Positions 53,823 through 63,968 are shown, counted from the stretch's first letter. The stretch is DNA of 64,000 bases from Cladocopium goreaui (GCA_947184155.2 CAMXCT020001147.1:65001-129000), one strand, 5' to 3'. Numbers and translations: made by a program. The notes: generated by a model from the letters alone, not told the origin.

Positions 53823-54090
53823 TTGAATAGCCATAAAAACATGAAAGATCCCTTCCCCCTGATATTAAACAGCCCCAGAAACCATGGTTTAGTAGAGGAT
53901 TGGGGGTTCATATTCGGGGAATGGGATTTAGAAATTAAAGATCTGGATGACGTTGCGGCGATGATGGTTAGTAGGGGCAACTATCCCAACATAGCCGAAC
54001 ATTTGCGGTTAGTGACATGCCATAATTTACCCGGAAAGATGTATAACCATGCTAAGAATACTAAAGATCTACCATCCAGTACTTTAACAT
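53823..54090 (+). CDS. candidate exon, 89 codons open
   Basis: Frame includes EDWGFIFGEWDLEIKDLDDV, AAMMVSRGNYPNIAEHLRLV, TCHNLPGKMYNHAKNTKDLP, running into the left end of the element at 54071. Unknown protein; start not fixed. Confidence 0.4.
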
Positions 54091-54176
54091 AGCTATTGAC
54101 AATCACTATGTCTGTAGATAAACCATCCATACATCGGCAATTTTCCATAGCCTATGTGAAATTACCAGAGGGGAAA
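54071..54176. mobile_element. family A element, diverged
   Basis: TACCATCCAGTACTTTAACA left end, GTGAAATTACCAGAGG right end. Confidence 0.65.
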
Positions 54177-54212
54177 TCCGCGGTTTGGGGTAGTTCACAC
54201 AGATCATGGTGA

Positions 54213-54326
54213 TCAAGGTTTGCTCCTGAGCACTTCACGGTATCAGAAGTGCAGATCTCGGCCTTGGGATATATGAAGAAGCTTGGCCGCAAAAGCGCGG
54301 ACATATGCTGTGGATCGTGTATATAA
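54213..54326 (+). CDS. candidate terminal exon
   Basis: Frame RFAPEHFTVSEVQISALGYM, KKLGRKSADICCGSCI-stop. GTATCAG at 54243 could be an internal acceptor. Unknown. Confidence 0.4.
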   Translation, partial: SRFAPEHFTVSEVQISALGYMKKLGRKSADICCGSCI

Positions 54327-54441
54327 CTACCATGTTATCAAAGGACGGTAAGTTAGAAAACATCTGAGTTACGGACGATAGTCATGGTAAGCATTCACAC
54401 AATCATGTCAATCACATTATCATGACAACCACATCATCATG

Positions 54442-54684
54442 TCAACCACTCATCACTAAGTAGTTGGGAAGTGTAAGGAAAGCTGCAAAATTACGGGCAA
54501 AAACACTCTCGGGCGCGAATCCCTGTGTTTTTTTCCGGGAAATGTGGCTCCTGGGGTACCTCTGTTTCCGCAGTTGCGGACTTCGTTGTTGACAAAAAGT
54601 GCACGAGACTGTAGTTAGCGCTCGGTTTTGCTCAACAAAAATGTTTCTCGCAAGCGGCGCGTGGCACTTTTGGAAGACGTGCAT
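54442..54684 (-). CDS. open frame in a moderate-GC block, strand ambiguous
   Basis: Minus, 80 codons: FQKCHAPLARNIFVEQNRAL, TTVSCTFCQQRSPQLRKQRY, SRKKTQGFAPESVFARNFAA. Plus is open for 38 codons over part (KAAKLRAKTLSGANPCVFF). No domain recognised. Confidence 0.3.
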   Translation of the reverse strand: MHVFQKCHAPLARNIFVEQNRALTTVSCTFCQQRSPQLRKQRYPRSHISRKKTQGFAPESVFARNFAAFLTLPNYLVMSG

Positions 54685-54705
54685 CAGACTTTAGCGAGAG
54701 CTTGA

Positions 54706-54822
54706 TTTCATGAGACTAGCTCCAGATTTGTGTGGTCCAGTCCGCGCTGTAACATTGACGCTGCGCGAACCTTGGTCGATTTGGTGCAACGCTCTGCTAT
54801 GCGGGCTTGCAACCGGCTGTAA
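54706..54822 (+). CDS. candidate terminal exon
   Basis: Frame FHETSSRFVWSSPRCNIDAA, RTLVDLVQRSAMRACNRL-stop (54820-54822). Unknown. Confidence 0.3.
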   Translation, partial: FHETSSRFVWSSPRCNIDAARTLVDLVQRSAMRACNRL

Positions 54823-54839
54823 AAAAACGCATTGGCACT

Positions 54840-55520
54840 GCTTTCATTATGTTTCATTGGTTCATACTGGTTCATTGGTTCATTGATTCGATGATGCGTT
54901 CATTCCCAGATTCATTTTCATTGGTTCAATGATTCCTTGATTCGTTGCTTCGTTGTTTCATCGACTCATCGGGTCAATGATTCATTGGTTCGCTCTGAAT
55001 CATTGGTTCATTGACTCAGCGACTCCCTCATTCACTCATTCATTGAATCATTGGGTCACTGATTCATTGATTCATTGAATCACTGCCCTATCGACACAAA
55101 GAACTCACTCATGGGTTTATTGATTCACTGCTTCATTGACTCATCGACTTATTCATTCCTTCCTTCCTTTCTTACTTCCTTCCTTCCTCCCTTCCCTCCT
55201 TCTTGTGCTCATTTGTTCAACCATCCAATCAGTCATTCATGCATTCAGTCATTCGTTCGCTCGTTCATTCATTCATCCATCCATTCATTCATTCAGAACA
55301 TTCAGAACATTCGGAACATTCAGAACATTGAGAACATTGATTCATTCATTCGTTCGTTCGTCCGTTCATTCATTCATTCCTCATGCGTCCATCCATCCAT
55401 CCATCCATTCCTCATGCGTCCATCCGTCCATCCATCCATCCATCCTTCGTTGGTTCATTGGTTCATTGGTTCATTGCTTTATTGGTTTATTGGTTTATTG
55501 GTTCGTTCGGTCACTTGTGC
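54840..55520 (+). repeat. degenerate (TTCATTGA/TTCATTCG) tetramer tract
   Basis: TTCATTGATTCATTGG-type repeats, then (CATC)n and TTGGTTTA variants. The long Ser/His/Ile/Phe-rich frames (up to 257 codons) follow from it. Confidence 0.9.
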
Positions 55521-55680
55521 ACGGATTCTTTCATGTCATGCCGTTGGCATCTCAACCACCATTTGCTCATTCGTTGATGCGCGTGACAAATTCAACAGTT
55601 CCTTGCTTCTGCATCTCAAAAAACGTTCTTGTAGACCTTTGATTTCCTATCACCATTTTATGCCCTTTCTCCAAGAAGGG

Positions 55681-55800
55681 CTGAACATACCTTCGGAGCA
55701 TACCCCTACTTTGGGACATGCTGGTTTTATTTGGTTTTTACTTTTCGGATACTGTACCCAAAATATCCTGGTCATATCCGTTTCCAAACTGTATACCAGT
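55681..55800 (+). repeat. inverted-duplicate copy 1 (partner 57758-57868)
   Basis: CTGAACATACCTTCGGAGCA, TACCCCTACTTTGGGACATG, then diverging GGTTTTATTTGG... and a further CTGTATACC. Reads PSEHTPTLGHAGFIWFLL. Confidence 0.7.
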
Positions 55801-55989
55801 AGTACCGCACAAGGCGGTGGCGGAAGTTTCAGAATAGGAAACCTATAGGAGACGTTGGTTGTTGTGAATCACGGATGGCAGAGCGAAGCCACTGATTGAC
55901 CGAAAGGTGGTTGGAGTTGTGTTTGCTGGAGTGGTTGCAATGGTTGCAGTGGTCACCTCACCCACAACTGCTGGATGTAGTGTGATGTA

Positions 55990-56188
55990 CCGCAACTGTA
56001 GTTGTAGTTGTAGCGTAGTGGAGTTGTAGTTGTGGTGTAATGCAATTAGTGTAGTGCAGTTGCAGTCATATAGTTGTAGCTGTAGTTGTTTTGTAGTTGT
56101 AGTTGTTGTTGTTGTTGTTGTTGTTGTTGTAGTTGTTGTAGTTGTAGCTGTAGTAGTTGTGTGGTTGTAGTTGTTGTGTAGTGTAGTT

Positions 56189-56238
<50 letters not shown>

Positions 56239-56520
56239 TGTAGTTGTAGTTGTTGTAGTTGTAGTTGTAGTAGTTGTTGTTGTTGTAGTTGTTGTAGTTG
56301 TAGTTGTTGTTGTTGTTGTTGCTGTTGTTGTTGTAGTTGTAGTAGTTGTAGTTCTAGTTGTATTGTAGTTGTTGTGTAGTTGTTGTAGTTGTAGTTGTTG
56401 TAGTTGTAGTTGTTGTGGTTGGTGTTGTTGTTGTTGTTGTTGTGGTTGTTGTTGTTGTTGTTGTTGTTGTTGTTGCTGTTGCTGTTACTGTTGTCGTCGA
56501 AGTTAGGGTAGTTAAGTTAG
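55990..56520 (+). repeat. (TTG)n / (TAG)n / (TTGTAG)n trinucleotide array
   Basis: About 500 bp of GTTGTAGTTG and GTTGTTGTT units. Poly-Val and poly-Thr frames are artefacts. Confidence 0.97.
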
Positions 56521-56560
56521 TGAAGTTAGTTAAGTTAGTCAAGTTAGTTAAGTTAATCAG
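56521..56560 (+). repeat. (AAGTTAGT)n
   Basis: GAAGTTAGTTAAGTTAGTCA-type units at the edge of the TTG array. Confidence 0.8.
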
Positions 56561-56589
56561 TGTCTACTTTTTCGACATCTTCACGTCGA

Positions 56590-57050
56590 AAAAGGCTCAA
56601 AACCTCAGTTTTTTACACTTTTGACTTCGAAATGTGCTTCGCGCCACAACGGCGTGCACTTTTTCGACACTTTTTCGACATCTGAACCTCCAAAAGTGGT
56701 CCGAGATCGTCAGTTTTTAACACTTTTGACTTGGAAATGTGCTTCGCGCCACAACGGCGCGCACTTTTTCGACATCTCAACTTCCAAAAGTGGTCCGAAC
56801 CCCTAGTGTTTTGTACATTTTGACTTGGAAATGTGCTTCGCGCCACAACGGCGTGCACTTTTTCGACATCTCAACTTCCAAAAGTGGTCCGAAGCTGGTG
56901 TGCTTTGTACATTTTGACTTGGAAATGTGCTTCGCGCCACAACGGCGTGCACTTTTTCGACATCGCAACTTCCAAAAGTGGTCCGACACTGGTGTGTTTT
57001 GTACATTTTGACTTGGAAATGTGCTTCGCGCCACAACGGCGTGCAATTTT
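56590..57050 (+). repeat. ~85-115-bp tandem family with CTTCGCGCCACAACGGCG
   Basis: Five copies of GAAATGTGCTTCGCGCCACA, ACGGCG(T/C)GCACTTTTTCGAC and ACTTCCAAAAGTGGTCCGA. Conserved words start at 56629, 56734, 56828, 56922 and 57016 (periods 105, 94, 94, 94). The minus frames (HAVVARSTFPSQNVQ) resemble repeats I recall in Suessiales protein predictions. Confidence 0.92.
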
Positions 57051-57059
57051 TCATCTCTC

Positions 57060-57630
57060 ATCTGGCCAGCTTGCTCCGCACCCGCCGCTTTAGCGAGCCT
57101 ACTTTTCGACCCTCCGGAGCCCCAAATCATTGGAAAAACACAGTGTTTCGCGACTTTCCTATCTTTTCGCGCATCTGCATCTTCTTTCTTCTGATCTTTT
57201 CTCTTCTGACTCTTCTCACCTCTGCTTTTCAACTGTCCATATTGTCGGAAGTTTCACTTCTAAACTTCCTTCGATTATTGTAGAATATTGTGGGAACATG
57301 CAAGCAAGAGGTTTACCTTGGAAATCCGGTATAAACACCACCTAGGAAATAACGCTTCGTCAGCATCTCCCTTACTTGTTGGGCAAAAAACATCATGACT
57401 CCGATATTTTCCAGTTGTATTTTGGATTCCCTGCAGCAAGTTTGTGGAATTCATAGCCGGGCAGTGCAGTGCAAAGGCTGGCCGGTCATTACTTGAACAC
57501 GACGCTGCATATGGTTGTCCCCCAACTCCAGTTGGGGGCCTACGTATCTCCCCACTTGTTAAATGCATGAAATTATCCAATGATGAAATCAAAACTAAAG
57601 AAAGAGGTCGACAATTCACTGTTGCCATGG
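57060..57630. other. unresolved, moderate GC
   Basis: A minus frame of 184 codons (57275-57829) and a plus frame of 104 codons overlap. GAGTTGGGG / CCCCAACTC makes a small hairpin near 57520-57537. No domain recognised. Confidence 0.3.
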
Positions 57631-57735
57631 CCTTTGCAGTGGGGTTGCACCTGCACATGCATGTGATAGATCTGATAGAGATGCAAGCCTTTGCAGTGGG
57701 GTTGCACCTGCACATGCATGTGATAGAGATGCAAA
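57631..57735 (+). repeat. tandem duplication, two ~48-bp copies
   Basis: CCTTTGCAGTGGGGTTGCAC, CTGCACATGCATGTGATAGA, GATGCAA occurs twice, the first copy with an extra TCTGATAGA. Confidence 0.95.
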
Positions 57736-57757
57736 ACGTGAAGGCAAATTCCAATTG

Positions 57758-57868
57758 AGGACGGTATGCAAACATTTTGACCGTCCAATTTGAGTGGTAT
57801 CCCAAAAAAGTAAGAACCACATGTCCCAAAAGTAGGGGTATGTTCCAAAGGTAGGTTCAGTTTTTCGT
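57758..57868 (-). repeat. inverted-duplicate copy 2 (partner 55681-55800)
   Basis: Reverse complement reads CTGAACCTACCTTTGGAACA, TACCCCTACTTTTGGGACAT, GTGGTTCTTACTTTTTTGGG. Confidence 0.7.
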
Positions 57869-58245
57869 ACAATTTCATTCGTTCGAAATTTCCACCCCGG
57901 CATGGTCCCAAAACGATGGAAAAACACTCGAAACCTGGAAATTATGGGACAGCATCATTGCTCACACCCTGGAAACACTGGCTTGAAACCATCCTTTTGG
58001 GGTCCTTTTTTTGCACGTTAGATTGGATATCCGGCACCATTGTGAACTGATGAGGTACATTTGTATGGCGAATCCAGTCAAAATGAGAAATCCAAACTGG
58101 TTTGCACGTGTTGAATTTACTGCAACTCCAAGTAAACCTTGAATTGCTGAACATGTTTTTCTTTAGGTTTTTCATTTTCCCATGGTTCAACCTACCTTTA
58201 TAAGTGGAAATGTATACTTGGATGTGTTTTTTTTGCCCAACACAG

Positions 58246-58362
58246 CTTCCAGGAAGATGGAAGCTGGAATTCTGGCAAATCATAAGCCCGGAGAGTACAG
58301 ATGGTATGGAGCGATGCAGCGGGAGGAACAAGACGAGCAAGGCCGACTGCTGTATCGATTTG
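58246..58362 (+). CDS. well-supported exon, unknown protein
   Basis: TTTTTTTTGCCCAACACAG acceptor. Frame SRKMEAGILANHKPGEYRWY, GAMQREEQDEQGRLLYRF. GATTTG|GTGATG donor. A second frame (LPGRWKLEFWQIISPESTDG) is open too. Frame 1 preferred for composition. Confidence 0.5.
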
Positions 58363-58458
58363 GTGATGCGGCTCAGAGCATTTGAGAGGCAGGGAGTGTG
58401 TTTCGCGGTTCAACGTGTGGGATTGATTGGTCTGATTAAGCCTTCAAAAACAAGATCT

Positions 58459-58578
58459 GGAGGTTTCCAATCCATGGGGTACCCCCAGTTATCATCCACT
58501 TTAATATATTTTAATAGGATGTTCCGTCCATGAAATAAAGCATCCAGCTTTTGGAGATCCCCATTTATGGTAACCTCC
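58459..58578. mobile_element. family C element, opposite orientation
   Basis: GGAGGTTTCCAATCCATGGG plus GTACCCCC left end, CCATTTATGGTAACCTCC right end. Interior CCATGAAATAAAGCATCCAG is the reverse complement of the other C copies. Confidence 0.8.
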
Positions 58579-58589
58579 ATACCTGGGAT

Positions 58590-59390
58590 TTGAAACCCTT
58601 TAGGTATTAGTATTGGTGGTTCTCATAATCAGGTACGGGGATGCCCGTGAAGCAACAACTGCAAGGGATTGTCCCGATTTTTTTCACTGCTCATTCGTAG
58701 TAAAATTATCACCAAAAGGTCTTTAAAATTAAAGATCCTTAGCACATACCCTGCGCCCCTACTCCACAAAACTGATCGTGATTACTCTTTTTGAAACCAA
58801 CATGCCATTTACAATTTCATGTTAACATGTTAGTTGGTTTTAAATGTGGATGATGTACATATATAATACCCCTACGAATTTCCCCTATAGAATTGGGACA
58901 CCTAGGTGCTCGATAAAACGATTTTTTAATACAGGATATCCTAAATTTGAGCTGCCCTTTTTGGCTTGTTTTGGTGGGCTACAATTTTATTTTGGCCCTG
59001 GGGGTCCTAATTTTTTGGTGCCTAAATTTAGTGACCCAGCGCTCCAATTTTGAATGAGGCTCCAATTCTATAGGGATATGTCGGTTTTGTTCTAGTTGCT
59101 AATTTTGCAGTGTATCAAGGCTTCAAATGACTACAGAATTGGAACCCCCTAAAACTCATGTTTCAACAAGTTGTATAGGGTGCTATAAAATTGGGACCCT
59201 GGCGTGCAGCACATTGCAGGTAGCTGCAAATTGGAACCCTTTCGTGACCAAGTTTTTTCATGAAACAATGCCATGCTGCTACACCAGAGCGCTCAAGCAT
59301 GTGCCATGCGAATGCTGGAGAAGAGAAAATTGAAAAACCAGATAAAACTCATAATCACTTTACTTCGTGTGATCCCCACCATTACATTTA
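58590..59390. other. degenerate AATT(G/T)GGAC words, no gene seen
   Basis: AATTGGGACAC, AAATTGGGACC and AATTGGAACCC recur about every 60-130 bp from 58890 to 59240, possibly an old tandem repeat. Confidence 0.4.
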
Positions 59391-59394
59391 TACA

Positions 59395-59695
59395 TTTTCT
59401 TACTGGCAAATCTTCTGGCATTCTATCTGACATATCTTCTGGCATTCTATCTGGCAAATCTTCTGGCATTCTATCTGGCATATCTTCTGGCATTCTATCT
59501 GACATATCTTCTGGCATTCTATCTGGCATACCTCCTGGCATTCTATCTGGCATATCTTCTGGCAGATCTTCTGGCATTCTATCTGGCATATCTCATTGCA
59601 TTCTATCTGGCATATCTCATGGCATTTTATCTGGCATATCTTGTGGCATTCTATCTGACATTCTATCTGGCATATCTTCTGGCATTCTATCTGGC
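59395..59695 (+). repeat. 24-bp tandem repeat (TCTTCTGGCATTCTATCTGGCATA)
   Basis: Core words CTGGCATTCTATCTGGCA with TCTTCTGG/TCTGACA variants, about 12 copies. Reads SSGILSGI on plus and ECQKICQI on minus. Confidence 0.95.
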
Positions 59696-59696
59696 T

Positions 59697-59890
59697 GTTG
59701 AGGTCCAGCGGTGCACACTGAGCTGGGCAGGTCCCCGGTTGAGGTCCAGCGGTGCACACTGAGCTGGGCAGCTCGCAGGTTGAGGTCCAGCTGTGCACAC
59801 TGAGCTGGGCAGCTCGCAGGTTGAGGTCCAGCGGTGCACACTGAGCTGGGCAGCTCGCAGGCTGACGTCCAGCAGTGCGCACTGAGCTGG
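59697..59890 (+). repeat. 42-bp tandem repeat, 4.5 copies
   Basis: GTTGAGGTCCAGCGGTGCAC, ACTGAGCTGGGCAGCTCGCA, GG. Abuts the 24-bp array; unit multiple of 3. Confidence 0.95.
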
Positions 59891-60049
59891 GAAGTTGGCG
59901 AAGAGCTTGGCGACGAGTTGGCAAGGTTGGCAAGGCGGAAGTGGAGGTGGAAGAGGCGGAGGCGAGGAGGAGGGCGAGGAGGACAGCTAGTCGAGGAGGA
60001 GGAGGAGGAGACGGAGGAGGAGGCGGGCATGCGCTCTGATAAAATCTAA
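59885..60049 (+). CDS. weak, purine-rich open stretch
   Basis: Frame VGEELGDELARLARRKWRWK then GGGRGGQLVEEEEEETEEEA. GA-rich strand bias explains openness, so coding is doubtful. Confidence 0.2.
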   Translation, partial: SWEVGEELGDELARLARRKWRWKRRRRGGGRGGQLVEEEEEETEEEAGMRSDKI

Positions 60050-60059
60050 CAACCCTCAC

Positions 60060-60526
60060 CTGGCAGGTGGGGAAACATATATATATATATATACACATTA
60101 TTTTGTGGGATAAACATGAAGAATATTTACCTCCAAACTCGGATTTATTGGTTTATAATATGATATGGTATAACAAAATACAATAAAGTATCATTGAGTT
60201 TAACATTTTTTTTGTTTTACAAACATATAGTAAAATATAGAAAACAGGTCGATTTGGAGCTAGTACAGTTGTTCATATGACCTGGGCGTCCCAATTTTGT
60301 AGTGTTGTTGGGCTTGATGATATTGACAGGTTACTAGCAGGTTCTGATTTTTCGGGCTGATTATATATGTATGTGTTTGCCAGGGCTGTAATTTTATAGA
60401 TGGCCACTGAAGGGCATTTCCAAATTATACACTGGGTCCCCGATGAATTTGGGACAGCCAGGCGAATGGGGTGAATTGGGAAGGGTATCATATATATATA
60501 ATATGTGTATATATATATATATATAT
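60060..60526. other. no gene seen
   Basis: TA tracts at about 60078 and 60492-60525. Confidence 0.4.
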
Positions 60527-60633
60527 CTGGTTGGTGGTTTGGAACATGTTTTATTTTCCATATATTGGGAATGTCATCATCCCAACTGACGAACTCCATC
60601 ATTTTTCAGAGGGACTGGTCAACCACCAACCAG
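60527..60633. mobile_element. family B element directly before an exon
   Basis: CTGGTTGGTGGTTTGGAACA left end, TCAACCACCAACCAG right end, next to a TA tract on the left. Confidence 0.85.
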
Positions 60634-60757
60634 AAAATATCGTTCCGACCTCAGAAACATCGATGTCAGGAACCCTGCCAGGTGACCCGCGCAACGGACA
60701 CGAGGAACCATTTTTTGAACGCTGGGCGTTGCGATGGAAAAGACCTGCAGCTTCCTG
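60634..60757 (+). CDS. strong exon using a family B end as acceptor
   Basis: From the element's CCAACCAG| the frame reads NIVPTSETSMSGTLPGDPRN, GHEEPFFERWALRWKRPAAS, and leaves at TTCCTG|GTAGGT, a good donor. The exon starts on the first base after the element, so the element's CAG is the only plausible acceptor. Unknown protein. Confidence 0.6.
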
Positions 60758-60973
60758 GTAGGTTTGAAATGGTTTGAACAGATGGAAGGAACATCTAGGT
60801 TGTTATATTTTGCTGTTACATGTTGTTACTATAACCTTAGCATGCCTTCGCTAGATGCTAAGTTTAATCCAAATGGGATAATGGTTTGTTAATCTTGCAT
60901 CCTCTGATTTTCATCCTTGCGAATGATTGAATGGGATCACGATCCTTTTCCTTTTCAATGGCTCCTATTTTGG

Positions 60974-61258
60974 GGTGGCTCACAGACCCTGCGAAGAATC
61001 TGGTCAGCAAGAAGAAGCTCTTGGAACCATCGCAGCTCTGGTTGAGATGCTGTTGAGCACTTTGTTTCTGAAGTTATGGCTGCTAAGCGTTGGGGAGAAA
61101 CCATCTTTGGTCCACCCAAGCCAAAAGCCATTCAGGGGGAGACTTTGCATCTTTTTGGTTTGGAAAGCAGTCATGAGTCACGTGAGCAGCTGTCGAAACC
61201 TTGGACAACCACAATGAACATGGTAGCTATAGCTCTCCGCTCCGCTCCTCGCCACTAG
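60974..61258 (+). CDS. candidate exon(s)
   Basis: Two overlapping good frames: RPCEESGQQEEALGTIAALV (after GTGGCTCACAG) and, from about 61073, MAAKRWGETIFGPPKPKAIQ, GETLHLFGLESSHESREQLS, KPWTTTMNMVAIALRSAPRH-stop. TCTGAAG at 61069 may be the acceptor of the second. Unknown protein. Confidence 0.45.
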
Positions 61259-61505
61259 AAGCCAAGATTAGTGACCAGGTGATTGGATATTGCCCCATAC
61301 CACCAGGTGAGACATCCATTGCTGAATTGGGATTAAGTGTATCAGTGGCCTTTTGGCTGCAACTCATGTAGACTATTGGTTTCGTTTCATGTGGACTAAG
61401 TGACTAGTGGCTATCATCATCTTCCCCAGAATCATAAAGATGTTATAATTGTCATTTGGGTTTTCCATGTTTGAGACATATGTAGTAAGAAAATGTAAGA
61501 AGTAG
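61259..61505. other. no gene seen
   Basis: No supported feature. Confidence 0.4.
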
Positions 61506-61565
61506 GTTACATACGCCGATGATCACATCCTGGCCACGATGGGTGCGGCGCTACTCGCAGAGTGA
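61506..61565 (+). CDS. candidate terminal exon
   Basis: AAGAAGTAG|G acceptor. Frame VTYADDHILATMGAALLAE-stop (61563-61565). Confidence 0.4.
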   Translation, partial: VTYADDHILATMGAALLAE

Positions 61566-61567
61566 GA

Positions 61568-61993
61568 CCTTCAGAACCTGTCCAAATTGGCAAAATGGGC
61601 TACTGTAGTGAGGGAGATCGAACAATGAAGCATCCCCGATTGGGTGTAAAAAGACCCCGGAAGGGTTGGTGCATGCTAGTTTATCTAGTAGGGAGATCCA
61701 TGGAATTGTTTGAACACCGTGTGTCCGCAAACATTGATGGTCACTCAGTCAATCATCATTTTCCTACCAGAGATGTACTGTATTTTCTTCGGTATCACTG
61801 CATCACCAATTTTCAAACATGCCCACCATGGGTTTTTTTTCGGCGCGCTCCCAAGGCAGCATCTTCCGGCTGCGAGTGGATCAAGGCGCCAATTTGGAGG
61901 CAGGGTCTGGCCGCAGATAGCTTGACTTGGATCATCCCGTGGAGATCGGCAGAGTTTTCCCCCGTTGTTTGGGAAAACCCGCATCGGGACTGA
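61568..61993 (+). CDS. long open frame, uncertain
   Basis: Open to TGA at 61991: KMGYCSEGDRTMKHPRLGVK, RPRKGWCMLVYLVGRSMELF, EHRVSANIDGHSVNHHFPTR. The 3' third has a competing frame (SARSQGSIFRLRVDQGANLE, AGSGRR-stop). Probably contains at least one exon. Confidence 0.35.
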   Translation, partial: PSEPVQIGKMGYCSEGDRTMKHPRLGVKRPRKGWCMLVYLVGRSMELFEHRVSANIDGHSVNHHFPTRDVLYFLRYHCITNFQTCPPWVFFRRAPKAASSGCEWIKAPIWRQGLAADSLTWIIPWRSAEFSPVVWENPHRD

Positions 61994-62207
61994 CCAGGAT
62001 GAACCACCGCGATGGGATTTGACCAACAGTCGGCAAGGTTCCAATGCGTACCGGTGCTTATTTGTTTGAAAACCCCTATGGAACATCACATCATGTTGCT
62101 TCCAGATTTTACTACTATAATATCACTCTTCTTTCTGGCTTAAGCTCTTTTTTGTTTGTTCAAGAAAGTTCCATTATTGGTCACCCCCCTGCCTTCTCGG
62201 TAACCAG

Positions 62208-62265
62208 GTGCAGGTAAGGCTGGGAGATCTGCTGGAAGGCACGGCTGGGGAAGATGATGTGGATG
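62208..62265 (+). CDS. candidate exon
   Basis: TCGGTAACCAG|G acceptor. Frame VQVRLGDLLEGTAGEDDVD. GGATG|GTTTAA donor; otherwise open to about 62355. CAG|GTAAGG inside is a competing donor. Confidence 0.45.
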
Positions 62266-62439
62266 GTTTAACTTCTAGCCAGAAGCAAATAGCATACATA
62301 ATGGCCAGGAAAATGTCAATATATAATACAATACAATGTATATATAATGTATATATATAATATATTATAAATAATATATATATATATATACTATACAGAA
62401 TATATAGTTATACATATATATATATGTGTGAATATCTAT

Positions 62440-62669
62440 ATACATAATATGTATATTCATATTCATATTCATAAATATCTATATACATACATACATACAT
62501 ACATACATACATACATACATACATACATACATACATACATACATACAGACACAAATACATACATACATACATACACACATACATGCATGCATACATACAT
62601 ACATACATACATACAGACACAAATACATACATTACATACATTACATAATTACATACATACATTACATAA

Positions 62670-62700
<31 letters not shown>

Positions 62701-63063
62701 CATACATACATACATACATACATACATACATAGACACATAGATACATAGATACATAGATACATAGATAGATAGATAGATAGATATATACATACATACATA
62801 CGTACATGCATACATACATACTCACTTTCTTACTTACTTACGTTACATACATACATACATACATACATACATTACATTAATACATACATGCATAAACGCA
62901 TACATACATACATACATACAAACATACATACATACATACATAGATAGATACATACATACATACATTACATACATTACATACATTCCATACATTCCATACA
63001 TTGCATACATTGCATACATTGCTTACATTGCGTACATTACATACATTGCATACATTACATACA

Positions 63064-63094
<31 letters not shown>

Positions 63095-63193
63095 CATACA
63101 TACAGACACAAATACATACATACATACATACATGCATGCATACATACATACATACATACATACATACATACATACATACATACATTACATACA

Positions 63194-63224
<31 letters not shown>

Positions 63225-63652
63225 CGTTAGATACATAGATACATAGATAGATAGATAGGTAGGTAGATAGATAGATATATACATACATGCGTACTTACTT
63301 ACTTTCTTACTTCCTTACTTACTTGCTTACTTATCTACTTACTTACTTACTTTGCATACATACATACATACATAGATAGATAGATAGATAGATAGATAGA
63401 TTACATACATACATACATACATACAAACATAGATAGATAGATAGGTAGATAGGTAGATAGATTACAAACATACATACTTACTTACTTGCTTGCTTACTTA
63501 CTTACTTACTTACTTTACATACATACATACACACATACATACATACATACATACATACATACATACATACATGCATGCTTGCATACATACATACATACAG
63601 ACACAAATACATACATACATACATTACATAATTACATACATACATTACATAA

Positions 63653-63683
<31 letters not shown>

Positions 63684-63701
63684 CATACATACATTACATA
63701 A

Positions 63702-63732
<31 letters not shown>

Positions 63733-63790
63733 GATACATAGGTAGATAGATACATACATACATACATACATACATACATACATACGCATA
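62440..63790 (+). repeat. (CATA)n / (GATA)n / (CTTA)n compound microsatellite
   Basis: About 1.3 kb of tetranucleotide tracts with punctuating CAGACACAAATACATACA (four times), CATGCATG, TTACATAATTACA and ACTTACTT blocks. Frames of IHT or CMYV repeats are artefacts. Confidence 0.97.
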
Positions 63791-63794
63791 TGTG

Positions 63795-63827
<33 letters not shown>

Positions 63828-63850
63828 GTGGTTATGTGATATTATAGCAA

Positions 63851-63968
63851 TACACCAATCATGCAATGATGTTTCGTGACGTTGAATTTTCAGCCATAAA
63901 CGAAGATGCTCGTCTCCCAGCATTTTTCTGCAGATCACCTCTGGATGCTTAAGTTGGATATCGTCCAA
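63851..63968 (-). CDS. candidate minus-strand exon
   Basis: Minus frame MDDIQLKHPEVICRKMLGDE, HLRLWLKIQRHETSLHDWCI. CCAGAG|GTGATC inside could be a donor. Unknown protein at the window edge. Confidence 0.4.

Noticed and set aside
55075-55848. 257-codon ORF rich in Ser, His, Phe
   Set aside because: Two thirds is degenerate TTCA/CATC repeat; the remainder is shared with an inverted duplicate and shows no domain.
56171-56624. Poly-Val, poly-Thr ORFs
   Set aside because: (TTG/TAG)n microsatellite artefact.
62408-63790. Several ORFs of IHT/CMYV repeats
   Set aside because: Tetranucleotide microsatellite translated in frame.
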